64,000 bases of DNA, from NCBI GenBank assembly GCA_033297205.1, contig MU859167.1, positions 54,743 through 118,742 of the forward strand. Reading direction: 5' to 3'. A program made the translations under genes and the position numbers. Source of the stretch: Pseudoneurospora amorphoporcata (lineage: Eukaryota; Ascomycota; Sordariomycetes; Sordariales; Sordariaceae). The notes under the pieces are model-generated. The model did no database searches and was not told where the DNA came from. It was given only the letters and a program-made list of their open reading frames with translations. Shown here in pieces: positions 33,115-45,709 of the stretch; the stretch's first letter is position 1, and each line of letters begins with the position of its first letter.

Positions 33115-36077
33115 ATGCCTGGGCAGACGCCGGAAGTTGTGGCCTCTGCCGATCTAAGTCCCCTCTCGCCCAAGCCAATCGCCCTCCACAGCACCTCGCC
33201 GACCCTGGTCCCAAGACTACAAGACCACGCCGCCGCCATCGACGCTGTCGTTCAGGAACTGACCAATCAACTGGCTAACCCGGCGTCGTACATCTCGTAC
33301 ACCTCGCCCATCATGCCAGAGCCGGTCCAAGAGTCTTCCGATGTGTCCGACACCATAGTAGTTGCCGGCGAGTATTCGGAAGATGATAACGACAGCCTTG
33401 ATGCGTATGACGAGCATGGGCAGGATCAGGGCCCGGAGCAGGAGCAGGACAACGAGCAGGGGGACAAGCCGGATACGGGCAGCGATGACTATGCGCACAC
33501 CTTTGATTCGCCCACGGACCAAGGTGAAGAAAGCGAGGCCCACGAGGCTCAGCCAGATGTATCAAAGGCTTCACAAACTATGATGAATGATTCTTCCACG
33601 CCTGACCCTTCGAAGACTCAGCCTTCCACTGCCCCTACTTCTGATCCTTCATCGTCTCCTCCAGCCAAAGTCACAAGCCAAACCCAATCCCACTCTGAAG
33701 CCGAGCAGCTCCCCGCCCAGACCAACGAACCGCTTCAGTCTCTAGATGTGTCATCTGATTCCGCTCGCGCCGCCCCCCAGCAACATCTCCAAAGCTCAAA
33801 TCCCGATCCTGTACGGGATGCCGCGCCCAACGGCAACTTTTCCATGGCCGAGGTGCCTCCCGCACCGGATTCCGGCGAGATCCAGATGCCAGATGCCCCT
33901 CCTCTTCCTGATGTCCAACCCTCTACTAAAGACTCTGCTGCCGCTCCAAAGAGCCCGAGCCCGGCAAATGAAGATGATGACACTGCCGTTGACATTCAGA
34001 AGCTCGTGGACAACATCACGGCGAGAGCTGCCACATCCCCTACCACGACTTCTGCCACATCTGTAGCAGCTGCTTCCAAACCGCCTGCCACACAAACTTC
34101 CCAGAACGGATCAAGCACCCTGAATGCTAGCCATTCTTCTTCGCTTCCACCTAAACCCCAGGGCGGCCTACCCGCCATCCCACCCCAGGCCCATCACTTC
34201 CATCCCCGACCTCACAACTCTGTACATGCTCAAAGCTCCTCATCCAGCGTTGGAACGGGGACACCACGTACTACCTACATGCCTCCAGGTGGCTCCGGTA
34301 TCGGCAATGAAGCCATCTCTTCTCTGCCTCCCATCCCACCCAATTCCTTCAATAATGCCCAAGTACAACCCTACGCATCTGCGCACAACCCTCGACATAT
34401 CCCCGGGGCTGGCAACACTCACATAGGCAACATCTACGCGCCAGCAAGCGATCAAGACTACGAAAAGTTCCTTGCCGATGAGAGGCAGTACACATTGGAG
34501 GCTAGATGGGAGCAACGATTCCCTGAAGGCTCACGTATCTTTATTGGTGAGTGAAACACTCTTGTCTCGTTTGGTGGCATGTACTGACCTGTAACTTAGG
34601 TAACTTGTCATGTGAGAGAGTCTCAAAACGCGAAGTCTTCGATGTCTTTAGCAAGTTCGGACGCCTCGCACAGATCTCTTTGAAGAATGCATATGGCTTT
34701 GTCCAATATCATACCATCGAGGAAGGTCTCGCTGCTATTCGTGGCTGCCGTGACATCGAGCTCGGTGGGCGTGCAATCAGTAAGTACATTTACTCCCAAC
34801 TGTTGCCATAAAAACCCCAGGCCTAAAATTCCATCCCTTTTGCTGTATGGGGCCTAGTGGCTTGGGTGAAGTCGAATGTCTGCTAACCTTCTGCAGACTT
34901 GGAAATATCCAAGAAACAGGATCGAGCCCGAAAAGAACACTCTGACCACGGCCGTGAACGTGAGCGCGAGCGGTCGCCCGAGCGCCGCCCACAGCATGAT
35001 AGCCGCATAAGAGACCGCTATGAGGCGAGGGATCCGGGCTGGCGTAGAGATGACTACCGCCCGGGTCCTGGGCGCTCACGTTCTCCTCGCCGACGAGACG
35101 GCCGATATGCTAGGGATTCCAGAGACCGCGATTTCGGCCCTGGATATGACAGCCGCCGATCCAGATCGCCGCCACCGGTCCGCTACTATGATAACGGCTA
35201 TCGACGCAGGGATCAGACCCCGCATCGGCGCGTGCCATCTAGCGAAGAGCTTGATATGCCCTTCCGCTATGGAGCCGACGTTCCGGACGTTCAGCTTGTC
35301 CTCCTCGGAGACGTACATAAGGAGTATGTCTCGTGGGTTCAGGGCATATTCCATGCTCATGGACTGAGAACAAATGTCATTTATGCGAATCCACGCTTCC
35401 CGCGGGAGCCGCTGATACAGCGTCAAATGGTGGAAGGTGTGCATGCGGTCAGTTTCCTTGACTCAAATTCACCGGGCAAGCAACAGCTCGACATTAGGGT
35501 ATTCACTCGGACCACCACCAGCATCAACTTCGACGATTATAAGGTAACGCCGCAACAAGCTGCTGCGTTAGTGGTTGAAAAGAAGCGCATCCAGCCGCCG
35601 CAGCCGCAATCTACTTACCCCTCAGTAAACAATTATGGCCATGGGTACCGCCCAGAGGTCCCACCTCCCGTTAGCTATCCATACCAACAACACTACGCCA
35701 TCCCTCCGGTTCCGGCACCTCAAATACAGCCGCCTGCTCCAGTGCAGGATATCTCAAGCGTGGTTGGTCAACTGAACAACGAATCCCTCAGCGCGCTCCT
35801 GGCCACTTTGACACAGTCTCAAAGTGCTGTCCAGCAGCAACCGCCTCATCCTGCCATGCCCTATGGTGCGGCGCCGGCTCCTGTTGCGCCCCAAGCACCC
35901 CAGATCGACATCAACGCTTTACTTGGAAATCTGAGGAGCGCCGCCAACCCTGGAGTCCCAAGCTACGGGGAGGGCCCCCAAGCATATGGTGTCGGTTCTG
36001 CCCCTCCAGTCCCGACAGGCTACGAAGCCCAGCAAGCACAGACGCTTCTTGATCAGCTCAGGCGCATTGCTCCATAA
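33115..36077 (+). CDS. Nab3-like RNA-binding protein (RRM, RS/RD region, anticodon-binding-like domain)
   Basis: Probable nuclear RNA-binding factor related to Nab3 of the yeast Nrd1-Nab3-Sen1 transcription termination complex. Three exons (33115-34546, 34600-34779, 34897-36077; donors GTGAGT and GTAAGT) give 930 residues. Residues 1-470 are disordered, acidic, Ser/Pro/Gln-rich. One RRM follows: RNP2 RIFIGNL (split by intron 1) at about 473-480 and RNP1 YGFVQY at about 509-514. Next comes an Arg/Asp/Ser-rich stretch (RERERERSPERRPQHD and similar). Then a segment from LVLLGDVHKEYVSWVQGIF to FDDYKVTPQQAAALVV resembles the class II tRNA synthetase anticodon-binding fold seen in NCOA5 and fission-yeast Nab3. 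The Gln/Pro-rich C-terminus contains short Leu-rich helices (LNNESLSALLATLTQSQ) that could self-associate, as in yeast Nab3. The start is ATG 33115, preceded by a stop-containing leader. Confidence 0.85.
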
Positions 36078-38461
36078 GAGTGTAATGCTAACGACGATGC
36101 TGTTTTGAGGATGCGAGTTATTCCCTTGCACTTACTCAGAGACTTGAAAGTATAGCAGTGCCCCTTCTTAACATTTCTGGGTCAACGCACAAACGGAAAC
36201 GGCTGCCTTCAGGTTAGTTAAGTCTTTGGCTTGATCACAATATTTTCTTCTGGAATGAACAAATACGGAAATGGATGGAGCAGTGCTTGCCACGGATGGG
36301 TAATAAAAAAAATTTATTCGCTTCTTCTATGTAAATGTTGTATCTTGCAAAACCGGTTATCATTGATATGAATGAGAGCACCCTTTGCGCTGCATTACTT
36401 CAGACGGACGATTGTCGGCTGGCTTAGTCTACGCGGATCATATTCTTGAACAAATCATCTTACATTACACCAGCGGGAAATTTTAACACGGAAGTGATAC
36501 TTTACTTGGGGCGTTTCTATTTGCCGGTTTCTGAATGATATCGAAAGCGGCGGGCATAAGGGAAAGGGGGAAAAGGAAAAGGTAGTTGAGACCAGGAAAC
36601 AAAAATAATGTTGACAGTTTATTCTACTAAAACTTGGAGTATACTTGTAAACGCCTCTTTCTTAAATCTGAAGATGATAAGTGATGAAGTGAATCTGTTC
36701 CGTGACCAGGAATGCTGCCCCTGCCTACCTACTTAGCTTACCGCAATCAATCGGTGACAAATAGTGACGAATGTTGAACCCTACTGCCATTGTCGTCATC
36801 GTAAAAGTAATTTTCCTACCCAATCTAACTGACCTAACCGTATATCAACGTCATGGACATATAGACAAACACAGTCTAGTCTAGGTAGTGACAGGACGTA
36901 CACGATAGAAGTGCAGGCTGACGCACCAAAAGCTTCAAACAGGAGAGGTTCAGGTAAGAAAAGAAAAAAAAAAAAAAAGGAGTAAGTAAGAGACTATAGT
37001 CAGAAGAGGCTGAGAAACACGTAGTTACCCCAAGTAAATAGCAAGTAGATGGGAAGGGGTACCTTTCTTGTCCATATTTATACAATGAGAGTCCCGATGA
37101 GATGACAGTCCGGATGGGATGAAACACTAGTTTTAAGACCAGATGGATAAGGTAGTAATGAAAGGTGCTTGTTGGTGCCTGCCCTGTCGGCTTTTGGCCA
37201 TTACTAAGGTAGAGACGAACAGTTAGCTCTATGCGTGCGTGAGCAGCAAGCTTACTTCAGTTTCTTGCTATCCCGTTGTAGAGGTTCTCGTCATAGGTAG
37301 TAGCTTCGCCATTTAAAACGGGTAATATTACAACACGGCTCGACGATGGGAATCACCCGTTCGGTTCTTTCGTTTCTTGCTATTTCATTTTCTTCGTCGA
37401 AGTTTTTCTTTTTTTTCCTTTTTTTTTTTTTTTTCCTTTTTTTTTTTTTTTTTTTCACTTTTTTACTTTTTGGCATTCCTTCCTTCCTTCCTTCCTTCCC
37501 TCCTTCTTTTGACCCTATGACCCCTTATTCTTCCCAATTATTCCCCGACGTCTCTTACATCCACACTCGCTAATGACAAATTTATTCCATAACTGTCTCT
37601 TATCAGATACCTGTATCTGTTCTCCGCCATGTGGAAGGTTAGGCGGGCAGTAGAAGAGGGCGCAAATGTATAGATGAGTTGAGCTAATGTAACAAAGATG
37701 TGAGCTCAAATACAGAGCGGACAGATTTCACGAGCTTTTTCTTATGTTTCAGTACGGTTTATATATACGTGTATATGCGTTCGACATCACACATAAGCCC
37801 TGTATAGCTAGGGAAAAGAGGAGTGTGTAGATTACGACTTGATTTACTGAACAGGCGTGAATGGGAGAAGGTGGGGGGGGGGGGGGGTTAGGTTTCAAAT
37901 GCAAATTATAAATTTCTCTGTCTCCCTGACTCTCTGACCTCTCTGTCCTCTCTCTCACTCTTCGCCTAGCACGCGCGATCAGGGATATCAATCAATCAAC
38001 CAGCCAAACCTATCAAACAATCAGTTCAGGCAAACAAAAAAGTATGCCTGCCCCCCACTCCTCCTAAAGAGAAACATGGTGTTGGAAAGAAGAAGAAGAA
38101 AATATAGAAGGGCTGCTGCAGTCCCCCCTTCCCAATGTTTAAATAACCAAAACATGAGCCCAGAACATATGTTCAGTCCAGCATACACAGACAGAGAGAA
38201 AGACAGACGGCCAGCCAGCCGTATCAACCCATCCCAACCTGACCTTTCCCAACAAAACCCGACCGTAGACCCGATTCACACACACATTCCCACCAACCTA
38301 GATAGACAGTAGACGGAATACGGAAATACACAAGAAAAGCGCTTTCATGCTTCCATGCTTTCGTTTTGTCGTCTTCTCCCCCTACCCAATCCTCCCGTGT
38401 TCCCATTGTTGCTCACCCTTGCTGTTTCCCCAACCTCCATTAATAATTCCCCATCCTGCTT
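36078..38461. other. Convergent intergenic region with low-complexity tracts
   Basis: No gene seen across 2.4 kb. It holds an A-tract (about 36963-36976), a long T-rich tract (37403-37455) followed by TTCC repeats (37481-37503), and 15 consecutive G at 37873-37887. The 3' ends of the Nab3-like and Spt7 genes point into it. Confidence 0.55.
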
Positions 38462-41400
38462 TCACTTGTGCTCAAAACTTTCCGGGCTCATCATCCCCAT
38501 AGCCCCAGCATCATCCTTATCTGCGATGCTTGCATTCGTCTGGCTATTGACGCTGCCCATTCTTTCCATTGACGGAGCCGTCAACCCACCAGCTCCTCCT
38601 CCTGCGGCACCATTACCGTTGACCATGTTGTGTCCGGTCTTGGCCTTCTTGGAGGGTGTACCACCTCCTGCCGCCCCCGCCTTCTCCGGTGAGGCGTTGG
38701 CGCCCTGCATCGCCTCCTTCTTCCTCTTCTTTGCCGCGGCGATTTGCTCTCTGAGCGGGCGCTTTGCGGGCGCGGTGATCTTGCCGCTGGCGGCCAGACG
38801 GGGACGCGGCTTCCGTTGCTTGACAGGTAGGTCTTCGTCTTCCACGAGCGGCTGATCGTTGTTGGCGTGCAGCTTGGCGAGGAAGAAGTTCTTAACCAGG
38901 CCGACTTCTTCTTGGATGCTTTCCTTGGTGACCGGGTCGGCAGGCGGCAGCTGCTCGAAGAGATCGGTTGTTGTCTGGCCGGTTGTCGAGGACTGCATTT
39001 GATATTGGCTTCTGACCCTCGACTGCAGCAGGTGCAGTGGCACCGAAAGCATCTCGAGACCCAGCTCGCGGTCGAGGCCGAGGGCCTTGAAGCCGAAAAA
39101 GTCATCGCCAAGTTCCTCTGCGAAGTCGCCTCCCACGAACTGCTCGCTGCCGTCTTCGAACGATCCTGATCCATCACCGTTGGTGTCGGTCAGTGCCGGC
39201 CGAAGTAGGTCAGCAAGATGCGCCTTCATCCGATCATGTATTTGGGTGAGCTTATTGCCCAGACGATCGATATCGTCCTTGGCGTAGGCCTGTAGCGCGT
39301 CCAGTTCGATGCCACTTTCGCTCAAAGTGTGCAAGAGGACTTCCTCGTTCGTGAACCTGGGCATGTATTTTACCCCCTTCTCCTTCCATGCAGGTGGCGC
39401 CTCCTTCCACTCAGCTTCACGGTATACGTTGTATGAGCGGATGATCTTCTGAAAGTAGTCGCCGGCAATGTCGGTTATCGTGTCCAGGGCGGAGGGCTGC
39501 AGTTCCTCGAAGCCTGCATGGTAGAAAATCTTGGCAACGGATCGTTGTAATGCTGCCCTGCACACCTCGGGAGCCATGACAGGACCTTCGCCGGCGACAA
39601 AGGTGGGCTCGATATCAACTTCCACCATCGGCTCCGGGTTATATTTGGGGAACTGGTTCGTGTACACCTATGTGGGAACGTCAGTGTTTAAACCATGAGC
39701 ATGATAATCACACTTGATTGTCCTCGCAAAACTTACCTGAGTCTGGATCTGCATCTGCTTGATGACGCTGATCTTGGAGCACAGTTTGCGAGTCTCTTGC
39801 ATTTGCCGAATATTGGCATCGAACTTCTTGGTCAACCGACTGTCTGGGGCCGTAAATTGACCACGAGGAACGAGCCGAAGAAACTCTTCATGCTGGTTGA
39901 TGACTTGTCCTTCGCCATCCTCGACCCATTGTAGCTTTGGCGGGATATCGGGTATGATGGTCTGGGGTTCGTAATAGGCGGGGATATTCCGAAAGGTCTC
40001 GTCCTCCATACCCTGGGCTAATGTTTCGGCCACCTTATTGCAATCTCCGCCACCAGGAGCATCACCCTGTGAGGTCATCACACCCATGGCCTCTGCCTCT
40101 TTGCGAGACTTCAGAAACCGACGCATCCCGGCTTTGGTTCGCAATAGTGCAGGCTCATCCGGATTCAGCTTATTGTCTTTGAACAGCTGGAAACGTTCCT
40201 TGGCCACGAGAGCACGATCCTTTTTTGTGACCTGCTTCCAGATCTTGTACTCTTCGTCCTCGTATGCCTGCTCCTCTGCTTCTCTGAATGCATGATTCAA
40301 GGCCATTCCGCTGAGTGATGATGGCCCATCAAGCTCCATGGCATCCGCATTGCTGATCCCCGAGTGTCCACCATTCATGTTGCTAGGTGTTAGGGAACCG
40401 CCGAAAGGCGTCCCAAAGCCGTTGCTGCCGTCGACCTCGGAGCCCTCTCTGTGAGATTTGGCTAGGATACCATTGAGTTGCAATATCGGTTTTTGGTCGA
40501 CGCTTGGTGTCCCTTCTTTCTGGTCCGTCGGCGCTTTCCGTGACTTGTTGGTGCCTTTGGTACCAGCTTTCCGTCCACGAGATGACATTATTGGCTCATC
40601 GTCACTATCATCACCGACTTCGTCCTCGCCACCGTTTTGTTTTCGGCGCTCCTCGGCTTCGACCTCTGCCCTTGGCCTGATCACGATGTCCGGTATTAGG
40701 GGGATTAGCTTCTCGGCCTCTTTGCGCATGCCATTGGCCATCCGGCGGAGGGGATTGGCCTGGTCCTGGTTGTACCGAAGACAATTATCCCAGATCAAGT
40801 TAAGATCCGTGACGAACTCGGCCTTGGACTTGTAATGAAGAGTCTTGAGTCTTTTGGCCATTGTACCCAGGTCCATTGGTTGTTTGATGACTGACCACGG
40901 TGTTAGCCTAAACTGGCCGAACGAGTCATCCACACGGCAACCCCAACAAGAACTCACTGTTATAATAGTCGTGCGCATCACGTTTGCTCACTTTGGTCAA
41001 AAAGGGAGTCGAGTACTCGGTATGCGCCTTGAGCTCGGTCAAGACCTTGTCCAGTGCCTCGTACAACTCTTCCTGTCCGACGTTTTCCTCGCTAGCCCAT
41101 TTACTCCTGTTTTTGCGAACCTCGTTCATAAGCGACCGTAGTTCAGCGTCCGATGCCTGCACGCGGTCGCGCTTCATATCAATTCGGGCAATCAAGTGTT
41201 TTAGGGTAAGGCTTGAAGCGCCGAGGTTGGCACTGCTAAGGGAGCCGTGGTTGTTCTGACTGCTGGGAGGTCCTTGGCTGTGGCTGGTTGGTCCCGACTT
41301 GTCCATCTCTGCTTGCAGTTGCTTCTCGGATTCCTCCAGCTGCTGTTGTTCGAGCATTGCTGTCCTGTCGTTCTCGAGCGTGTAAAAGAGGGTGTGAAAT

Positions 41401-42089
41401 CCGCGCTTGGCCGCCTCCTCGGTCGCATTGCGCGCCGCCTCCAATTCCCTGCGCGCATCCTCGGAGGACTTTGCCTTGGGCTGCGCTCCATCTTCTTTGG
41501 TTGTTTGCTGGTCTGCCTGGCGCCCTGGCGAGGGTATGGAGTGTACGGGGGAACTGCCGGATTTGGACGGGGAGAGGAGGGCCCGAGCAGCGGCATCGTT
41601 GGCGGAATGCTTGGATGTTAGTTGTGTGTCTAGTTTGTTATCAGCCGCGACGGGGTGGTCGCTTTCTTGGTCCTCGTCTTCGTCGTCGTCGCCGTAGTCG
41701 TCCTCGTCGATGACGCGCTTCGCTTTTTTGCGGGGGGGCTCCTGGATCGGCGCGTGATCGGTCGTGGGAGGGAGCAGGGGTACGGGGGGAGTCGGGGCGC
41801 GCTTCAAGGCGGCTATCACGGGAATGTTGTAGGAGCCGTCATGGGCAAACAGCATGGCGATGCGCTCGTCGGCCTTCTGGTACTTGTCGACGAAGTGGGA
41901 GCGGCGCTGGTCGTCGTCGGGGTCGGATGATGATTGTGCCTCAGGCATCAAGGCGGTGGAATTATCAAAGGGAGTCTGGGTTCTCTGGGGCCCATCGTCC
42001 TGGCTGAGGTGGTGGATGGCCCTGATGCCGTTCATGTGGGCGGCGGTCGAGGGCGGAGGCCAGGCATGCTGACCGTTGGTGATGGACAT
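38462..42089 (-). CDS. spt7: SAGA complex subunit Spt7 (bromodomain and histone-fold protein)
   Basis: Scaffold subunit of the SAGA co-activator complex in the nucleus. Exons 42089-40958, 40890-39737 and 39667-38462 (donors GTGAGT and GTAAGT) encode 1,163 residues. The bromodomain, about residues 365-440, spans intron 1, whose removal restores [20 protein letters not shown] followed by [10 protein letters not shown]. The acetyl-lysine Asn (LRYN) is present. Downstream is a histone-fold segment at about 797-845 ([19 protein letters not shown], then [18 protein letters not shown]) that in yeast pairs with Taf10. The N-terminal 250 residues are disordered with an acidic run and a KKAKR nuclear-localisation-like motif; the tail is Lys-rich. 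The start [10 protein letters not shown] at 42089 is preferred over an in-frame GTG or ATG further up. The order bromodomain then histone fold is diagnostic for Spt7. Confidence 0.93.
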
Positions 42090-44171
42090 TTTGGGACCGG
42101 ACCTGGCTGGCGTTGAAGTTATATTACCTGGGGCCGTCTTGTGGTCGCCATGCGCCAGAAAGTGCGCTCGTGTATATCCAGCACCAAGGCACTTTTGGGC
42201 GACCTGGTCACATGGGGAGAAAGCGCGGCATCGGTCGAGATGGAACTGCAATTGAGAGCCCGAATAAGGGTTGTGGTGGTGATGCGGCGATGGATGTCGT
42301 TGCGGCTGTTCTGCTGGGAAGTCGGACGTGAGGTCAAGTTTAGAGTGGGCTCGTGCCGTTTCTGGACAAGGGGCGGTTTTGGTCGCGGTGACGGGTGCAG
42401 CGGTGCTGTTAGGGAGACTGGAGGTACGAGGTGAGATTGGCTGCTAGACACGCGCCTAGCACTAACAGTAACACCTGGAGGCTGTAGTAGGTAGAGGTAC
42501 CTGCCCTGACGCTGGTGGACTGCCTCTGGCTACCTATGCACTGGTACGCGACGCTGCGAAGCTAGCCCTAGTCGTAGTAGTGTTTGCGACGCCCCCTTTT
42601 CGTGCTGCTCCGCAATAAAGATAGAGGTAAGGTAGGTGATGGAAAGGAAGCCTGCGCAGGTGACCGCCGAGCACCGGCAAGGTTAAAATGCTGGAGCTGC
42701 TGATGCGCGCGGCAATCCCGACAAGAAGTAATGGTTGTTCCCAAGGTTGAGTATGTAGAGGTATGGGGATGCCATGACACAGCATGTCGCTGTTCCAAGC
42801 ACGGTACCCGCCCTGGCGAGTGAGAAGTAGCGCTCTAGGGAAACTGGCCAAGTCACGTGAGACCCTGACCCGTGCCTGGATGTCTTTTGTGAACTTGTCC
42901 CGGTCGGTGAGTGCTTTGGCCTTGTTTGGACCAAAGAACGAAACCGCGGCTGCCTCCGGATGCGCAAGAGTCAATTGTATCATGACATAAACTACAACCC
43001 GTATATCTCAACAGTCTGACCAAGGTAGCTATTCAGCACATTGGCTTCTGGCTCCAGGCACAGAGAGTATATGGGCCAAGAAGCAACAAGCATTTGAACA
43101 TGACAGAAAAAGGAATATAACCGTCAACACAAGTAACGGCAGACAGGGATCGTCGTTCTCCCCCTCCGGGTCCATGGGATGTCCAGGGGCATGCTCTCTG
43201 TGACGTTGGAAAGTCCCGTCACTCCTTTTTCCTCGTGGAGTCGTTGGCCGTTTCGCGGAGAAGCCCCGCCCACCCGGTTCAGGTCCCGTCTGCCTATTCC
43301 CCAATGCCATGCCCTGCCAATGCCCACTTACGTACATAGAGGTACCAGCTGTGGCTGAGGTGTCGAGAACGACTGACTGGCTGAGCCTCTCCCACACGGC
43401 GGATTCGCCTCCTCTTGAGCCGATTTGCTTCCTCTGTGAATGGCGTCCCTTCTTGTCCACTCCAGCAGCGTGTTGACCCTAGTCCTTGTCGTTCAGCTCA
43501 CATCCGTCTGCATCCCGCCGAGTTCCGTACCTTAATCAGCTTGTATCTCTTATCGAGTTCAATTTGGACGGGCGCTTTGACCGGATCGTGACTCCTGCGC
43601 CACAGCTAAATCAGCCCCCTGCCCGCGACGCAAGCCAAGCATTCAGGGCTGTGTAGTATATGTAAACAGTACACTACAGGGGCCAGCTGCTCCCGCCCCG
43701 AACCCCCCTCCGCCCCGCTTCCCGAAAGCTCCGACACCCCTTGCTCGTTGTGACACTTTTGAAGGCTTTCTGCTTGCGGTTGACGTTTCTTAGCTCAACT
43801 TAAACAACTCGCGCCTTCTTTTTTCGAAAGCTCTTGTAGGACACTTTATTATCCAAGGTCATCAATTGCTTCAGCCTACACTACCTTACCTCGCATTGTG
43901 CATCCCGACGAATCGCACAACTTCAACAATCAATCCATGCGAGCAAAGCATTAACCAGCAGCAAACCTACACTACCGCGCAATTATCCCCAGGACAACAA
44001 CGATGAGGGCACCAAGTGTCTTGTAATAGGCGTACTGTATACATACCATTTTCCACCCGACGACCCAGTATCAAACAACGCCCGAGACGAGACGAGCGCC
44101 TTTTGCGCAAACCACATATCTGAATCACAACACATTCTCCATTATTTACACCAACAAAACCATTCGTCAAC
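42090..44171. other. Divergent region upstream of spt7 and the VanZ-like gene
   Basis: No supported gene. A 149-codon minus frame (42983-42534) begins with a protein-like stretch (MIQLTLAHPEAAAVSFFGP, then NKAKALTDRDKFTKDIQAR) but degenerates afterwards; it could be a first exon or chance. A 143-codon minus frame (43460-43029) looks random apart from a hydrophobic run. Confidence 0.4.
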
Positions 44172-44996
44172 ATGAGGATACGCATGCCCTTCGCCGGTTC
44201 GTGATGCCCTTCCCCTCCTTTCCTTTCCATTCAATCAAGTACCCAACCCAACTAACAAACTTGCACCCCACCAGGCATCTTTGCCATCCTCCTCCTCCTC
44301 TCTGCCTACGCCGGCCTATCCAGTCTACGCATGCCCCAAGGCACCCTCTTAAACGACAAGACCCTCCACTTTACCGTCTTCTTCCTCTTGACGACAACCT
44401 TCTACTGGATCCTCGACACCACGCGCCGACGCATCCTCCACCTCACCTTATCCATATGCACACTGGGCATGGGCGTGGGCTCCGAGTTCGTGCAGGCCGC
44501 GATCCCGGATAACGGAAGGGAATTTGACCCCTATGATATCCTGGCGAATTTGGTGGGGAGTTTGTTGGGGGTGGGATTGTGTGCGTGGTATCATAAGCGG
44601 ATGTTGGAGAGGAGGCGGGTGAGGAAGTATACTGCTGTTCCTACTGGGGAGGAACTTGTTGCCGGGGAGGAACTTGTTGCCGGGGAGGGGGAGTTGGATC
44701 TGGAGTTGGGAGAGGGCGTGGGCGTGGTAAGGAGAAGCGGAGAGCACGAGGAGGGCGTCGTTGGCGCTTCTGGGCATACTGCTGCTTCGGCCTCAGCTGC
44801 GGCTGCGGCGCCGCCAGTTACGACGGCGAAGAATATGTCGCTTGATGAGGAGCTGGATAACTGGGGTGAGAACGCGGTTGATGCGTGGGATGATGGTGAT
44901 GATGAGGCAGGGGATGTAGGTGGGAGTGGTGCTGGTGGGAAGAGCGGGAATGCTATTGCTAAGGATGTGGGAGCTGCTAAGAAGCGGGTTGATTGA
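44172..44996 (+). CDS. VanZ-like family membrane protein
   Basis: Function unknown; the name comes from the bacterial VanZ family of small membrane proteins. Exons 44172-44196 (25 nt) and 44275-44996 join across a 78-nt intron (GTTCGT donor, CACCAG acceptor) to give 248 residues starting MRIRMPFAGIFAILLLLSAY. Four hydrophobic segments are visible: about residues 9-25, 39-52, 60-74 and 100-115. The signature KTLHFTVFFLLTTTFYW and the FDPYDILANLVGSLLGVGL stretch (Asp-Asn-Gly in helix 4) are typical of VanZ-like proteins. The cytosolic tail of about 130 residues is acidic and Ala/Gly-rich, with an exact internal duplication (GEELVAGEELVAGE). The ATG at 44172 is chosen because splicing restores the hydrophobic first helix. 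Confidence 0.8.
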
Positions 44997-45709
44997 GGGT
45001 GAATAAGCTCAAAAGGAGAAAGAGGGCAAAAACATATCTACTTGGATGCTTTAGATGAGAATCGTGGTGGTTCTCATGGGGTCATTGCTCTACTAGGCGT
45101 TTTCTTAAGCGGATAGGGTGCCATTGGGTATTCCTACGGAAGAGGGAGATTGGAATCGGACCTGGCGAAAGGGGAACGATGGAACCTGTTTACTCTTGCC
45201 TTTATACCGAACAGTCAGTCAGTCAGTCAGTCAGTTAACAAAGCCTCGATACCATATGAACACTACCAAAATCCCGAATCAAGCATTATATGCAGTGTTG
45301 CACACAAGGCAAGCAATCTCAAGCAAGGCAAGTAACGGGTGTTGCTTGTTTTGGATGCTTGTATATCAATCGCTCCACATCTTTTCGTCAGATACATTCT
45401 TACGGTACGTTCAGTATACCTTTTTGTACGGTGATCCAGGTAAAAGCACTTTTGTAAAATGGTCATTTAGGAATAATTACGGGTATTTACATCATAGAGC
45501 AGTGGTTTCGAACATCTTCAGAAGTATGTGCTGGCCAGAACAAATTTACCCGATTTATGCAAGTAAACAAGGCAAGTCAACCAACAGATTCAAGCAAGAC
45601 AAGTAACGGTCAACTTCGTATGCAGCACTGATTATATGGTATTTTTCGCTTGGACTAAGCGACAAGCTTATCTACATAGTGCTGAACCACACACAACACC
45701 TTTATATCT
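44997..45709. other. Convergent intergenic region, AGTC microsatellite
   Basis: An AGTC run (about 45212-45235) and CAAG-rich stretches (around 45305 and 45565) are present. The 162-codon plus frame at 45118-45606 has no recognisable features and crosses the microsatellite, so I do not call it a gene. Confidence 0.5.

Noticed and set aside
43029..43460. 143-codon minus-strand frame with a hydrophobic segment
   Set aside because: Composition looks random (Arg/Gly/Ser/Pro), with only one short Leu/Phe run; no recognisable domain.
45118..45606. 162-codon plus-strand frame
   Set aside because: Crosses an AGTC microsatellite and CAAG repeats; no start context or family features.
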